Assembly: GCA_039621445.1 (NCBI GenBank)
Contig: CP154957.1
Coordinates: 20,786,607 to 20,850,606, forward strand
Direction: 5' to 3'
Source: Euglena gracilis
Lineage: Eukaryota; Euglenida; Euglenophyceae; Euglenales
DNA: 64,000 nt
Below are positions 52,509-64,000 of the stretch, in pieces; within the stretch, counting starts at the first letter, position 1; each line of letters begins with the position of its first letter. The translations under genes were made by a program, and so were the position numbers. A model generated the notes under the pieces. The model was not told where the DNA came from and searched no databases. It worked only from the letters and a program-made list of their open reading frames with translations.

Positions 52509-53969
52509 TTGTGTTTTTTTTTGTCTTTTTTAGGTCCCCCCCCTGCCCCTCCTCTGGGGTGGTTCCTCCGGTGGACGGGCGGCCCTGTCGTCGTCTGTGG
52601 GTGGCTGCCTGGTGCTCAGTGCACCAGTGGTCCCCCGGGGCCTCTCTGTGGCATGGGGCGGTCCCCCCCCCAACCAGGCTTTGCTTAAGGGATTGCAGTG
52701 CCCCCCCCCCCCCCCCGGGCGGGGCTGGACTGCAGCTAGTCCAGATTTGGCTAGTGGGATTTCTAGCAGACCCCCCCGGGGGGGGTCTGTTAGCAGGGCT
52801 AGTTAGTGGAATTTTTTTTTCCAGTGACCGGCGGGAAGCACCGGAAATTTTTTTGGGACCCCCCAAAATGGCCAAAAATGCCCGTTTTTGGCCATTTTTC
52901 GGAATTTTTGGAAAAAAATCAGCCAAAAACCTATTAAAACCCTCATTTTCCCTCCAGCGCTGCGCTGGAGGAAATTTTTTTTCCAGTTAGGGGGACCCCG
53001 GACCCCCCCCCCCCCCGGGGGGGGAGGGGGGTCTAGCTAGTCCATTTTTTCCAGTGTCAAGCCGATTGGCTAGCCAGTACCCCCCGGGGGGGGGGGGTCC
53101 TTAAGCAAAAGCCTGGCCCCAACCCCCTCCCTTCGCCCTGCCCTCTTGGTTGCTTTGCGACGTCCCGGGGGCCTTTCATTGACGGACACCTGACGGCATT
53201 TGTGGGGGATACCGAAGCACTCCTTGGCTGCGCCAGTGACGCGGTAAGGAGTGTGTTGATTTTTTTCTTATCAAATGTACTCATTTGTGGTGTTTGTGAT
53301 ATAGCGATAGAAATGCTGCGATTGTTGTTGCCGAAAAAAGGGTGCACCAGATGCTGTGCCGTACGGGGTGGATCCCCTCCCCTCTGAAGTGTTAAGTCAC
53401 AACCCTCCCCTCCACCAAAATTAGAAAGTTCCCCACCCCCCCCCCCACCCCGGCTAAGTCACACCCCCCCCCCCCCCCCGAAGAGACAGGGTGTAGTTCC
53501 AACCTCCCCGCACCCTGTGCGTCTCCCCCCCCTGGGCGCTTCCGTGGGGCAGAAAAGGGTTGGTAGCACTCCCTTCTTCCCTCCCCCCTCCCTCCCTGAG
53601 AGGGGGAGAAGTTGCCTCCCCTCATGACCAAGTGATGCAAAACCAGACAAAAGGTCCCCGGTCACCCCTTGTGCGCAGGCCTCAAGCTGCGCAATTGAAC
53701 TTACACTACACTGCTGCGTTCTGCCTGTTTTGTGCTGCAATCTCCTCGCTGGGTTCAGGGTTATCTTAAGCCGGAGGGAATCCTGCTCCCCTGGGGTCCA
53801 GCCAGCCAGCACCTTTTTTCCAGCCAGCACCTCCCCGCCGGGCTGCGGACCCCCCCCCCCCCGAGGTCCGCTGAAATAGAGTTTAGGCCAGCTGCTGGAC
53901 CGAAAAAGGTTTCAGCACGAAGGGCCGAAAATTTTTGAAAAGGGGGGTTAAAATGGGGGAAAAGGACAT
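52509..53969. repeat. large tandem repeat, unit 1
   Basis: The unit is about 1.46 kb. It begins at a TTTTTTTTGTCTTTTTTA tract, passes GGACGGGCGGCCCTGTCG, GACGGACACCTGACGGC and GCACCAGATGCTGTGCC, and ends TTGAAAAGGGGGGTTAAAAT. It is followed head-to-tail by unit 2. Confidence 0.95.
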
Positions 53970-55421
53970 TTTTTTGTGTTTTTTTTTGTCTTTTTTATGT
54001 CCCCCTCCTGCCCCTCCTCTGGGGTGGTTCCTCCGGTGGACGGGCGGCCCTGTCGTCGTCTGTGGGTGGCTGCCTGGTGCTCAGTGCACCAGTGGTCCCC
54101 CGGGGCCTCTCTGTGGCATGGGGCGGTCCCCCCCCTCCAACCAGGCTTTGCTTAAGGGATTGCAGTGCCCCCCCCCCCCCGGGCGGGGCTGGACTGCAGC
54201 TAGTCCAGATTTGGCTAGTGGGATTTCTAGCAGACCCCCCCGGGGGGGGTCTGTTAGCAGGGCTAGTTAGTGGAATTTTTTTTTCCAGTGACCGGCGGGA
54301 AGCACCGGAAATTTTTTTGGGACCCCCCAAAATGGCCAAAAATGCCCGTTTTTGGCCATTTTTCGGAATTTTTGGAAAAAAAATCAGCCAAAAACCTATT
54401 AAAAACTTCATTTTCCCTCCAGCGCTGCGCTGGAGGAAAATTTTTTTCCAGTTAGGGGGACCCCGGACCCCCCCCCCCGGGGGGGGAGGGGGGTCTAGCT
54501 AGTCCATTTTTTCCAGTGTCAAGCCGATTGGCTAGCCAGTACCCCCGGGGGGGGGTCCTTAAGCAAAAGCCTGGCCCCAACCCCCTCCCTTCGCCCTGCC
54601 CTCTTGGTTGCTTTGCGACGTCCCGGGGGCCTTTCATTGACGGACACCTGACGGCATTTGTGGGGGATACCGAAGCACTCCTTGGCTGCGCCAGTGACGC
54701 GGTAAGGAGTGTGTTGATTTTTTTCTTATCAAATGTACTCATTTGTGGTGTTTGTGATATAGCGATAGAAATGCTGCGATTGTTGTTGCCGAAAAAAGGG
54801 TGCACCATATGCTGTGCCGTACGGGGTGGATCCCCTCCCCTCTGAAGTGTCAAGTCACAACCCTCCCCTCCACCAAAATTAGAAAGTCCCCCCCCCCCCC
54901 CGCACTGCGAAGTCACAGCCCCCCCCCCCCCCCCGAAGAGACAGGGTGTAGTTCCAACCTCCCCGCACCCTGTGCGTCTCCCCCCCCCTGGGCGCTTCCG
55001 TGGGGCAGAAAAGGGTTGGTAGCACTCCCTTCTTCCCTCCCCCCTCCCTCCCTGAGAGGGGGAGAAGTTGCCTCCCCTCATGACCAAGTGATGCAAAACC
55101 AGACAAAAGGTCCCCGGTCACCCCTTGTGCGCAGGCCTCAAGCTGCGCAATTGAACTTACACTACACTGCTGCGTTCTGCCTGTTTTGTGCTGCAATCTC
55201 CTCGCTGGGTTCAGGGTTATCTTAAGCCGGAGGGAATCCTGCTCCCCTGGGGTCCAGCCAGCCAGCACCTTTTTTCCAGCCAGCACCTCCCCGCCGGGCT
55301 GCGGCCCCCCCCCCCCCCGAGGTCCGCTGAAATAGAGTTTAGGCCAGCTGCTGGACCGAAAAAGGTTTCAGCACGAAGGGCCGAAAATTTTTGAAAAGGG
55401 GGGTTAAAATGGGGGAAAAGG
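53970..55421. repeat. large tandem repeat, unit 2
   Basis: Near-identical to unit 1; differences are mostly in C-run and G-run lengths and a few substitutions. Confidence 0.95.
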
Positions 55422-56640
55422 CCCCCCCCCCCCCGGGCGGGGCTGGACTGCAGCTAGTCCAGATTTGGCTAGTGGGATTTCTAGCAGACCCCCCCGGGGG
55501 GGGTCTGTTAGCAGGGCTAGTTAGTGGAATTTTTTTTTCCAGTGACCGGCGGGAAGCACCGGAAATTTTTTTGGGACCCCCAAAAATGGCCAAAAATGCC
55601 CGTTTTTGGCCATTTTTCGGAATTTTTGGAAAAAAAATCAGCCAAAAACCTATTAAAAACTTCATTTTCCCTCCAGCGCTGCGCTGGAGGAAAATTTTTT
55701 TCCAGTTAGGGGGACCCCGGACCCCCCCCCCCCCCGGGGGGAGGGGGGTCTAGCTAGTCCATTTTTTCCAGTGTCAAGCCGATTGGCTAGCCAGTACCCC
55801 TCGGGGGGGGGGTCCTTAAGCAAAAGCCTGGCCCCAACCCCCTCCCTTCGCCCTGCCCTCTTGGTTGCTTTGCGACGTCCCGGGGGCCTTTCATTGACGG
55901 ACACCTGACGGCATTTGTGGGGGATACCGAAGCACTCCTTGGCTGCGCCAGTGACGCGGTAAGGAGTGTGTTGATTTTTTTCTTATCAAATGTACTCATT
56001 TGTGGTGTTTGTGATATAGCGATAGAAATGCTGCGATTGTTGTTGCTGAAAAAAGGGTGCACCATATGCTGTGCCGTATGGGGTGGATCCCCTCCCCTCT
56101 GAAGTGTCAAGTCACAACCCTCCCCTCCACCAAAATTGGGAAGTCACCCCCCCCCCCGCAGTGCGAAGTCACAACCTCCCCCCGAAGAGACAGGGTCACA
56201 GCCATGTAGTGCCATACTCCCCGCACCCGTCTGCGTCTTCTGCGGCAGAAAAGCTTGGCAACAGTCTCTTTTCCCCTCCTCCCTCTCTCCCTGAGAGGAG
56301 GAATTGCCTCCCCTCATGACCAAGTGATGCAAAACCAGACAAAAAGTCCCCGGGTCACCCCTTGTGTGTAGGCTTTAAGCTGAACTTATACTACACTGCT
56401 GCGTTCTGTCTGTTTTGTGCTGCAATCTGTTCGCTGGGTTCAGGGTTTTCTTAAGCCGGAGGGAACCCTGCTCCCCTGGTGTCCAGCCAGCCAGCACCTT
56501 TTTTCCAGCCAGCACCTCCCAGCCGGGCTGCGGACCCCCCCATGGACTTTAGGCCAGCCGCTGGACCGAAAAAAGTTTTCAGCACGAAGGGCCGAAATTT
56601 TTTGAAAAAGGGGGTCAAAAATGGTGAAAAATGACATTTT
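55422..56640. repeat. large tandem repeat, unit 3 (5'-truncated)
   Basis: It lacks the first 190 or so bases of the unit, starting at the C-run before GGCGGGGCTGGACTGCAGCT. It is more diverged at its 3' part (56130-56640), so it is probably the oldest copy. Confidence 0.92.
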
Positions 56641-58723
56641 TTGCGTGTTTTTTGGGGGGGTCCTCAACTCGCATTTTGGCTGAAAATGCCAACCCAGCCG
56701 GATTTGGGCTTTTGGGGGGCATTTTTTGGTACCTGCTGGGTCCAGCTCCCAGCCGGCCGAGCCCCCCCCCCCCCCTGGACCCCCACCACCCCTGGACCAC
56801 CCTGTGGGGAGGGGTCCAGCCAGCACCTTTTTCCAGCTGGGCTGGGGGACCCCCCGGGGGTTATTAGAAAACCCCTGGCTGGGTTTTGGCGTTGCACATT
56901 ATTCATTGAGAATTTATGGGGGGCTTTGGGTGTAGATGGGTTGAAGGTTGCAAATGACCACTCCCTGATGGAAGGCTGGGCCGGGTGGGGTTCGGAAATA
57001 TTAACCCTGGGTTCATTACTGAGTCAATATTTGGGATGACCTGTTGAATCGGCCAGAAACAAGTTGGTAAAAAAACTGAGATTGGGTTACAATTGAAAGC
57101 ACCCTGCTGAATAAGTCTGCCTCTCCGACACAAAAACCGCACAAAGGCTTTATAAAAAAGGACCTCCCTGCAGGATGGTGTGCATTCAGCTGCAGAACGA
57201 GCCCGATGTAAGATATACCCTGAAGAATGGTGGTGAGAAGAGCGAATTAGGTGGGATGTCCTCTTTTTGATGACAATAATAAGGAAATGCTGATCGGCAT
57301 TTGGGTCCAGGCGCTCACCCAAAACCAGAAAAAGCAGCGGCAGGAGGAAGCTCCGCCACTCCACCTTCATTGACCAATGAGGGACCACCATTGATGATTA
57401 TTGTATTATATGTAATAACCCAGGAGGAAACACATTAGAATCTCAAAGCGTCTACCACAATGCTAACCCGAGACGCTGGGCGTCGCTAGTGACTGTTCAA
57501 CTGCTGCCAGTGGAAACCCCAGCCAGTTCCCGGTCGTAAAGCAAAGGCTTGTCGAGGGCAACCCAAGCCAGCCTCTTTTTCCGACTGAATGAACAGCTCA
57601 GCGGTTTTCTTGAGCTGGAGGACCCCATCTTCGTCGGGGGGGGGTCAGCCAGCCTCCGGCTCCCAGCCAGACCGCACCCTTCGGGTCCACTGAAATAAAG
57701 TTGAGGCGCTGCACTTTTGGCGCTGCACTTTTTTTTTTTGGAAAAGGGGGGGGGTCAAAATTTCCCAAAATAGCATTTTGAGGGTTTCTTTTGGGTTTCT
57801 CCTCAATATTCTGGCTGAAATGCCCCAACCCAGCTGGATTTGGATTTCTCCCTATTTTCAGATGGCTGGACCCCCCCCCCCCCGGACCCATCCGTCCAGC
57901 CAGCACCTTTGTTCCAGCCAGACGACTGGACTCCCCCCAGGTGCTCAAGGAGACCCATGGAATAGATGTTGAATGCAACGGATGAGGGAACTTATTGTGC
58001 AGGTGGGTTTTGGCCAAAAATCCATTGATTTAAGGGCCAATTTTGGCCTAAGTGGCCGAAGTGACTGACCCCCGGGGGGGGGGGGAGTGGGTGACTGGGT
58101 TTTGACAGGTGACTGGTTTTTCCAAAGTGGGAAGTGACCCCCAGGTCGGTAAGCAATGGTGATGTCCACAACATCCAAACCCACGAACGTCCCCCCTTAA
58201 GAAACCTGCTCATCAACCCACCTGCAATCTTCCAGGTAGGTTTTTTTTAATGGGTTGATAACCCCGCCCCAACTCTCCCTGATCTTCTCCTGTTTGGGTG
58301 GGTGGATGGGTGGGATGGGCGGGGTATTAAGTGAGCGTTGGGTTTTGTACAAGGGGAGGGGAGGGGGGGTCCAGGGGACCTCCGAGCCGGGAGGGGAGGG
58401 GGTCTAGGACCCAAATTTTCCCCTTCCCCTTCCCTAGCGCTTCGCGCCAGCAGACTTAAGTTTTCACTCGGGGCAGAGTGGTCCCGAGAGGGGGTTTCCT
58501 CTATTTTCGGAGCAAAGCACCTGAAAACTTTTGCACCTAAAACACCCCAAAATCCCAAAAAAACCCCGAAAATCGAATCCCCCTCCCCCCCTCCAGGGGG
58601 TGGGTGCTGACCCATCCCTCCCCTTGCCCTGGGTCCTCCAAGCACCTCCAGAGCCATCCCTCCCACCAAGCACGCCTTTGAACCGTTGCCCCTCTCGTCC
58701 CCAGGCAGGCCTCCCCCCGGCCC

Positions 58724-58866
58724 ATGCAGTCCCTCCCGCCCGACGTTCTGGTGCACGTGCTCTCGTTCCTCGACGGCCAGGGGCTCGGCCGCTGCCTGCG
58801 GCTGAGCCAGCGCTGGGCGGCGCTGGGCCAGGGCTCGCCGGGCTGCTGGGGCGGCGCCAATTTCCG
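58724..58866 (+). CDS. F-box gene exon 1: start and F-box
   Basis: ATG at 58724 opens MQSLPPDVLVHVLSFLDGQG, then LGRCLRLSQRWAALGQGSPG and CWGGANF, a complete F-box core. The AG at 58702-58703 could be a trans-splice or intron acceptor 20 bases before the ATG. The frame closes at a TAG 53 codons on, so the exon must end near 58866. Confidence 0.75.
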
Positions 58867-61392
58867 GGGCAGAGTTCAAACCTAGCTTGCCTCTTGTTCC
58901 CGGGCCCGCCCGACCCACTCTCTACCCCTCAAGGCACTCACCCCCCCCCCCCAAGGGAAGTGCGGGGCCGCTTCAAGCGCAGGGGCCAAATGAAAGCGCA
59001 CCCCCTGACCGTCACGCCGCACAGAGTCCTGTGTGTGCCAGGCTGACCCTGTGGGGTGTGCATCCCTCACCCCTGCCCCCAGTTGAGGCTCGACGTGGGG
59101 CGGGGGGCGGCCCCTGCCAGGATCCAACACCAGGATGGGGTGTTGTGGCGGGGCCTGTACCAGCGGACGTTTCGGGTGCCGCCGGCGTTGCTGGACGCCC
59201 CCATCCCGGTGGTGCATCAGGCGTGCTGGGGCGGCGGGGTGGTTGCCGTGCCAGGGAGAATGGAGGTAAACCCCCCCATTTAAGTGTCGCACACATTATT
59301 GGACCGTAGCTTTGGACCCTCAGGGGTATTGCACTTATTTGGGCTCTACCCGAAGGCGTTTCATTGAAAATTGGCTTTTGGCGGCGCACTTTTTGTATTT
59401 CACTTTTGGGCCCTCGGGGGTGTGACACTTATTTGGGCACTGTGCACCATTTGGGCACCACCCACGTCCCCACCCCACCAGGGTGTCCAGCACCACGAAC
59501 CCATCCACCAACTCTGGAACCCCCTCCCCAATCATAAGCCCCCCCCCCCCCCCCCGGGGTGGGGTTCGGCCTCGCCTTAAAAATCTGCCCTGGAGTTCAG
59601 GAAGCCTTTGGGCTTTCAACCCAACACCCCTGCGCAAGACACTTTTTAAATTTTCGGGAAGCATTACCAGACAACACACCCCTGATACTTCCACCCCTTT
59701 AACCCCTCAAACCTTTTTATTTTGCTGGCCAGCCAAGGGGGGGGGGGGCAGCAGACTCCCCCCATAACTCCTCTGACAGCATGAAGTACCAAGGGACGGT
59801 GAAAAAGTTCTTGAAGAATTTCTAAAGACCCCCACCTTCGGACACAAAAAAATGAAAATTCTGATATTTTGATATCTGATATCCTTGAAACACACACAAC
59901 AAATGGGAAATTTCAATTCATGCCAATTTACGCATGGGCGACGTTCCGTTTGGTGCCTGGGCTCAATCGTGGCCTGGGCAAGCGCTCCAGTGGGGGGGGG
60001 GTCAAAGCGGGAACAGTCCATGCGCAACTGCGCAAGTGATTCCTTGCAACAATTGCTCAAAGGAACCAACGACGTTGCTTCCGTCCCCGGGTTTGCCAAA
60101 CAAATCCACCGTGGGGGCCAGACCTCCCCCGCCCCAAGTGTTAGAAACAACCCTCCCCCCCCCAACTGCAGGCCGGCCAGTCCGTCGCCCCCAGCTGGCG
60201 GGACGCGCTGCGGCTGAACCGGCAGCTGCCGGACGGCGTGCTGCAGCGGCCAGGGCGATCCGGGGCTCCGATGCCCTGTGGGTGGTGGGTGGGGGGGTCG
60301 ACCTCTGCATACCAAGCCTTCTTGTTAGCCCCCCAGGAGGGGGAGAGGTGGGGTGGGTAGCTGGCAAGCTCCTACAGTAAAGATGGCCGAAAAATGGCCG
60401 AAATGAAATTTTGGGCTATGTAGGCGGGGGTCCCGAAAATGGCCGGAAATGAAAAAAATTTGTTGCAAAACTGTTAGGCAAAACAAAAAAACTCGAAAAA
60501 AATTTGCAGCAAAATTTTTTCGAGTTTTTGTTTTGTTTTGCATTAACAGTTTCTGGCCTTGCCTCCCGGACTGCCCTGGCGCTGGGTGGCGGCACCATTC
60601 CAGGACGAGGTGTGGGGCTGCCAGTGGAGCCCCAGCGGCCGGTGGCTTGGCGCCGCCACGCGGGATGGCCTGCTGGTGTTGTTCGCCCTACGCCGCTGCC
60701 GGGTCGCCCCGGATGATGAGGCACTGTGTCTCCAGGTGTGTGGGTGGCATGGGGGGTGCATGGGGGTTGTGTGTGCGTGTGCATGTGGGTTAATGTGTGC
60801 ATCTGTGTGTGTGCGCGCGCGTGCGCCCGCGTGCACGTGTGCGGGGGTCTGTGGGCTCAAAAACCCGTGCCAGTGTCATAATGGCTTATGCTTCATTCGG
60901 AATCACTTGTATGCAGGTATCTTTTGCAGAATCTTTAGATCTTTAGAGTTGTAGACTTCTTCGCTTCTACAGTTTTTTTTGGATATTATTTTTGTTTGGT
61001 TCCTGGTTCTGTTCCATGCAGGTTCTCCTTTGCTTTTTCCGGTGTGGGATTTCCTGCTCACCCAAACGACCACCGTTTGAGACAGGACGTAAAAGCCTGG
61101 AGCCTTGGACTTTTGGGGCGCATGCCCGGGGTGGTATTTCTGACTTTCCCTCCTCACGTGGCTACCTTGTCCCCTGGCTTCCCCCATCCCTGCAGCAAGG
61201 GCCTGGCCACCGCTTCCTGTGCTCCTCCTAGGGCATCCCTCGCTCCCCATTGCCTCACCTTCACTTCCACAAATGTGCACACACGCACGCACACGTGTGC
61301 ATACACACAGGCACACACACACACACACGCACACACGCACACACGCACACATACGCACACGCACACCCACCCACACCCACACACACCGTGCA

Positions 61393-61429
<37 letters not shown>

Positions 61430-61632
61430 ACTTTGCAAGATGCCCTGGTCACATCACAATGTTCGACTGGTCCCCCGACGAACGCCTCGTGGTGGTCTCC
61501 CTGTTGGACCAGCGCGTTGCGCTGTTCGATGTACAGCGCGGCACCCTCCGCCACCACGTCCACGTCCCCTGTGTTGAGTATGATTGCCACGGCCGTTTCC
61601 TGCGGCCAAACTTGTTTGCAGTGGGTGACCAG
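58724..61632 (+). CDS. F-box protein with WD40-like blades (5' part)
   Basis: Five exons join in frame into an F-box (LPPDVLVHVLSFLDGQGLGR), a segment with LWRGLYQRTF, and at least two WD40-type strands: DEVWGCQWSPSGRWLGAATR, then ITMFDWSPDERLVVVSLL. F-box/WD40 proteins are usually substrate adaptors of SCF ubiquitin ligases: the F-box binds Skp1 and the propeller binds the target. Exons are 58724-58866, 59083-59265, 60172-60247, 60584-60729 and 61453 to about 61632. The 3' end was not found; more blades must follow, perhaps beyond the window. The closest design I know is FBXW5-like, but that is only a guess. Confidence 0.75.
59083..59265 (+). CDS. F-box gene exon 2
   Basis: LRLDVGRGAAPARIQHQDGV, LWRGLYQRTFRVPPALLDAP and IPVVHQACWGGGVVAVPGRM form a continuous GC-rich frame. 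DGVLWRGLYQRTF resembles the 'd..LWr.ly.rdf' that follows many F-boxes. The donor is GAG-GTAAAC. The 5' edge is good to a couple of bases. Confidence 0.7.
59720..59990. repeat. dispersed repeat, related to 35800-36145
   Basis: Diverged copy in the intron between exons 2 and 3 of the F-box gene; shared words include ACGGTGAAAAAGTTCTTGA, CACAAAAAAATGAAAATTCT and CAATTTACGC. Confidence 0.55.
60172..60247 (+). CDS. F-box gene exon 3
   Basis: This reads AGQSVAPSWRDALRLNRQLP and DGVLQ. The SW..alrln pattern fits the linker between F-box and propeller. The acceptor is CTGCAG. The next intron begins GGCCAGGGC and ends GCCCTGGC plus four bases: eight perfectly complementary bases. Confidence 0.7.
60584..60729 (+). 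CDS. F-box gene exon 4: first WD40 strands
   Basis: VAAPFQDEVWGCQWSPSGRW, LGAATRDGLLVLFALRRCRV and APDDEALC. The order (DEVW...W S PSGRWL...TRDG.l.lf) is a WD40 repeat without its WD. CTG at 60576-60578 plus five bases sets the start. It ends before CTCCAGG. Confidence 0.75.
60736..60845. repeat. GT-rich tract after exon 4
   Basis: Imperfect (GT)n with GCGCGC insertions. It mirrors the CA-rich tract at 61263-61432 near the other end of the same intron. Confidence 0.85.
61263..61432. repeat. CA-rich tract before exon 5
   Basis: Imperfect (CA)n of about 170 bases with CG interruptions. With the GT tract at 60736-60845 it could form a long stem that brings the intron ends together. Confidence 0.9.
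61453..61632 (+). CDS. F-box gene exon 5: next WD40 strands
   Basis: ITMFDWSPDERLVVVSLLDQ, RVALFDVQRGTLRHHVHVPC and VEYDCHGRFLRP form a second WD40 unit (fdWSPDErlvv...LFDvqrGtl). CTG at 61445-61447 plus five bases sets the start. The 3' edge is approximate; a possible splice site GACCAGGCC lies at 61627. Confidence 0.7.
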
Positions 61633-61667
61633 GCCGAAATAATGCAAAAAGCATTTGACAAATGGTA

Positions 61668-61674
61668 TATATAT

Positions 61675-61707
<33 letters not shown>

Positions 61708-61788
61708 CACACACATATGTATGTATATGGACATATATATACATGCATGTATTCCTGCATATTTATACATGTATATATATGCATCTTT
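61668..61788. repeat. CA/TA/TGTA microsatellite
   Basis: ACACAC, TATATA and TGTATATA runs directly precede FB5. Confidence 0.9.
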
Positions 61789-62024
61789 ATGGCAGCAAGA
61801 TTTTATTTGGCCTCCCCCGGGGAGGGGGGGCAAGTTAAACCTCCAAGGGGGTCCGCGAAAAATTTTGGGTTATAGATGGAATAAGGTCAGGGTCAGGATT
61901 TCGGCCTAACTTATAGACGGGTGTTGGGTGTACAAGTTAAAGTTAAATTTAGGCCGAACTCCGAACCCAAGCCTCTGGATATTTTACTTGGCCCCCAGGG
62001 GGGCAACTAAAATCTTGCTGCCAT
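61789..62024. mobile_element. foldback element FB5
   Basis: It starts ATGGCAGCAAGATTTTATTT and ends AACTAAAATCTTGCTGCCAT. C-run/G-run hairpins sit at both ends and inverted TTAGGCC-like tracts lie between. TA-rich repeats flank it. It is the smallest complete member (236 bases) and lies in or after the F-box gene. Confidence 0.82.
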
Positions 62025-62055
62025 ATGTATGTATTTGTATACATATGTACATATG

Positions 62056-62110
62056 TGGCAGCTGGATTTTGATGGCCCCTCGGGGGGACCATTAAGCATT
62101 CCCAGGGGGT
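62056..62110. repeat. solo foldback end (FB6)
   Basis: TGTGGCAGCTGGATTTTGAT is followed by a C-run/G-run hairpin with GATGGCCCC / GGGGACCATTAAG. It looks like one end of the same family without its partner. Confidence 0.5.
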
Positions 62111-62249
62111 CAACTTGTATAAATGTGTATAGACAATGGTGCCAGCCTCCACGGCTACGTGGCGGCTTCAAACCCATGTCAAATATTCCATTGATCAACG
62201 TGAAAGGACAATGGAAAATCAAGGAAGATGTTGTGATAATTCTCAGCAA

Positions 62250-64000
62250 TTAAATCCTGGTTTATTTTCTTTTATTTGCTTTTAATGTTATCCTTTTGGT
62301 TTATTTTTGGTTTATTTTTTATTTGTAATCTTCATTTATTGTGTTTATCGTCTTGTGTTGTCCCCGCATATTGCTTTTGGGACTGCCCAAATAGCTTTTG
62401 ATGATCTTTTTTTTTTAACAGCCGGTTCAAAGGAGAATGTGCTGCCTCTCCTATTAAACCTTTCGACTTTTCCCAAAACGTTCGAGTGAGACGTGTTTCT
62501 GCCTGTAACTGGCTACAAAATGCAGCAGCATGGCAGCTCGTGGCACACCCTGAAGCTGTGGCGAATTGCCATGGAGGAGCCATGCCCAAGGGAGTGCCTA
62601 TGTGCTGTGCTGTGTTATTTTGTATGTCTTTGATTGTTTTGGCGGGTTCATGTGTGTGTGCACGCGCGCGCACACATATATGCGGGGGCACATGTGACAA
62701 AAAATTACCTTGCAGATTCTAGAACCATTCCGGCTCGACCTCTTGGCAATGCAAGGTTATGGATAGCGTAGCCTCACTCCTCCCGCCCCAACAACAATGA
62801 CGAAACGGCCACCGAACATCGCAGACGTCGCGGGGTGAGTCAGTGAAGCTCCCCCTCTTACATAAAACCCCCACCAACGATAGAGCCCCCCCCCCCCAAT
62901 AAAAATCCAATATAAAGCCAGGGGATTTTGCCGCCTAAATATAGCTCCCCCCCCAAAATCCTCTCAATCAAAAATCCCCCCTGAAGGTGTCATTCAGGGC
63001 GAAGGTGTCTACAAATTTTCACTGCTTTCAATTGCGAGGCATTTTATTTTAAAAAAGTTGTTTTTTTTTGGAGGGACATTTCCGGCGTTGCTTGATTTCC
63101 CTGTACGGCAGGGCAGGGGGAGAATATTGTTTGGGCACTGTTTGCGGAGGTCATTTTGGGTTTGAAACATTTGCCAAACAATATACTTCTCCAGATAATA
63201 AAACGTGACCCCCCACAAAGTCGGATGCCCAAATAATATACACCCCAGGTGTATATTATGGGCAAATGGTAAACCCGCAGGTGCTATTTTGTGTACCTCC
63301 TAGTTTTCCCTCAAAATGTGCAATTTTGACAAGGTGGAAATAAGAAGTTGTATTATCCACCCAAAGATAACGCCTCTCCAAATATAAAGCCTCTTCAAAC
63401 ATAAGCTCCCCTCTAAGGGTCTTGACATCCCACTCATTTACTCATTTGAAAGCCAGGGACCTTGTGCCTGCCGAGGGGGATGAAAACATGAGCATGCGTT
63501 TTCTTAAGGCAGCCAGCACCTTTTTCTACCCAGTACCTCCCAGCCGGGCTGCGGTACCCAGTACCTGCCCCCCCCGGGGTCTGCTGAAGTTAAGTCGGGT
63601 CCAGCCCAGCTTCGCCAGCGAAGCCGGGCCAGACTGGAAAAAAAATTCGGTGCGAAGTGCCAATTTTTTTTGGAAAAAGTGGTAAAAGAATGGCATTTTT
63701 GGGTGGGTTTTTTGGGGTTTCACCTCCAAATTTTGGCTGAAAAATGCCAACCCAGGTGCCAGCTCCCTGCCGGCTGGATCCCCCCCTATCACTCACCACA
63801 GGGGGGGGGGTCCAGCCAGCACCTTTTTCCAGCTTGCCCACGGGACACTCCTCCTGGAGGGGTCCTTAAGAACCCCTCAAGTGCATTTCAAAAAGATTTG
63901 TGTTGTTTTTGCAAGATTTGTGTTTTTTGGCTTTTGCGTTTTTTTTTCCCTGACATTTATTTTTGCTGGGATTTTTGACTTTGAGAAAAGTTGTTCTGAA
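62250..64000. other. right edge of window, mostly repeats
   Basis: 62.25-62.45 kb is T-rich. 63.4-63.9 kb is a copy of the CCAGCCAGCACC dispersed repeat. Apart from the possible exon at 62716, I see no gene. Confidence 0.5.
62716..62754 (+). CDS. possible further exon of the F-box gene
   Basis: TTACCTTGCAG is a good acceptor. The 39 bases after it read ILEPFRLDLLAMQ, and AAGGTTATGG could be a donor. Composition and edges look exon-like, but it is too short to confirm. Confidence 0.25.

Noticed and set aside
61219-61875. 218-codon + strand frame
   Set aside because: Only the part from 61453 to about 61632 is exon-like; the ends translate CA and TA microsatellites and the FB5 end.

Overview
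This window looks like nuclear DNA of a eukaryote with large genes, very probably a euglenozoan (a euglenid or a diplonemid). The coding exons are short (36-207 bases), GC-rich and lie on the + strand. They are separated by introns of about 100 bases to more than 7 kb. The introns are of two kinds. About eight junctions fit ordinary GT-AG introns. Nine others start NNNCAG and have CTG at positions -8 to -6, with the two intron ends able to base-pair. That is the signature described for the unconventional introns of euglenids. Several more junctions have complementary ends without the full CAG/CTG signature. The organism call is an inference from intron structure and not from any species-specific gene.

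Layout. 1-7.2 kb: no gene recognised; inverted repeats, degenerate tandem repeats and short elements with terminal inverted repeats (TIRs). 7.3-47.8 kb: one 40-kb gene for a short-type ABCC (MRP-type) ABC transporter. I place 32 exons, about 1,230 residues, in the order TMD1-NBD1-linker-TMD2-NBD2-stop. At least two short pieces, before TM1 and at the start of TMD2, were not found. 48-58.7 kb: intergenic, dominated by three tandem copies of a roughly 1.2-1.5-kb unit. 58.7-61.6 kb or beyond: the 5' part of a second gene, an F-box protein with WD40-like blades. 61.7-64 kb: repeats and one possible further exon.

The introns act as a repeat reservoir. The most notable content is a family of foldback elements that begin ATGGCA(A/G) and end in its complement. 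They carry back-to-back C-run/G-run hairpins, several have telomere-like TTAGGG tracts, and most sit in TA-rich microsatellites. Five complete members are visible. One of them (27.29-34.05 kb) is 6.8 kb long and holds a 2.2-kb duplication, 19-bp minisatellites and a 350-base block of almost pure G+C. Other content includes a Tc1/mariner-like element with a TA duplication, a 2.8-kb TIR element with nested palindromes, and fields of short GCGC-type palindromes.

The transporter appears intact where seen. NBD2 has all catalytic motifs. NBD1 has Asp in place of the catalytic Glu (normal for ABCC) and Asn in place of the switch His (less usual). All exon edges were worked out by eye from reading frame and family alignment; edges marked approximate may be wrong by a few to about 30 bases.
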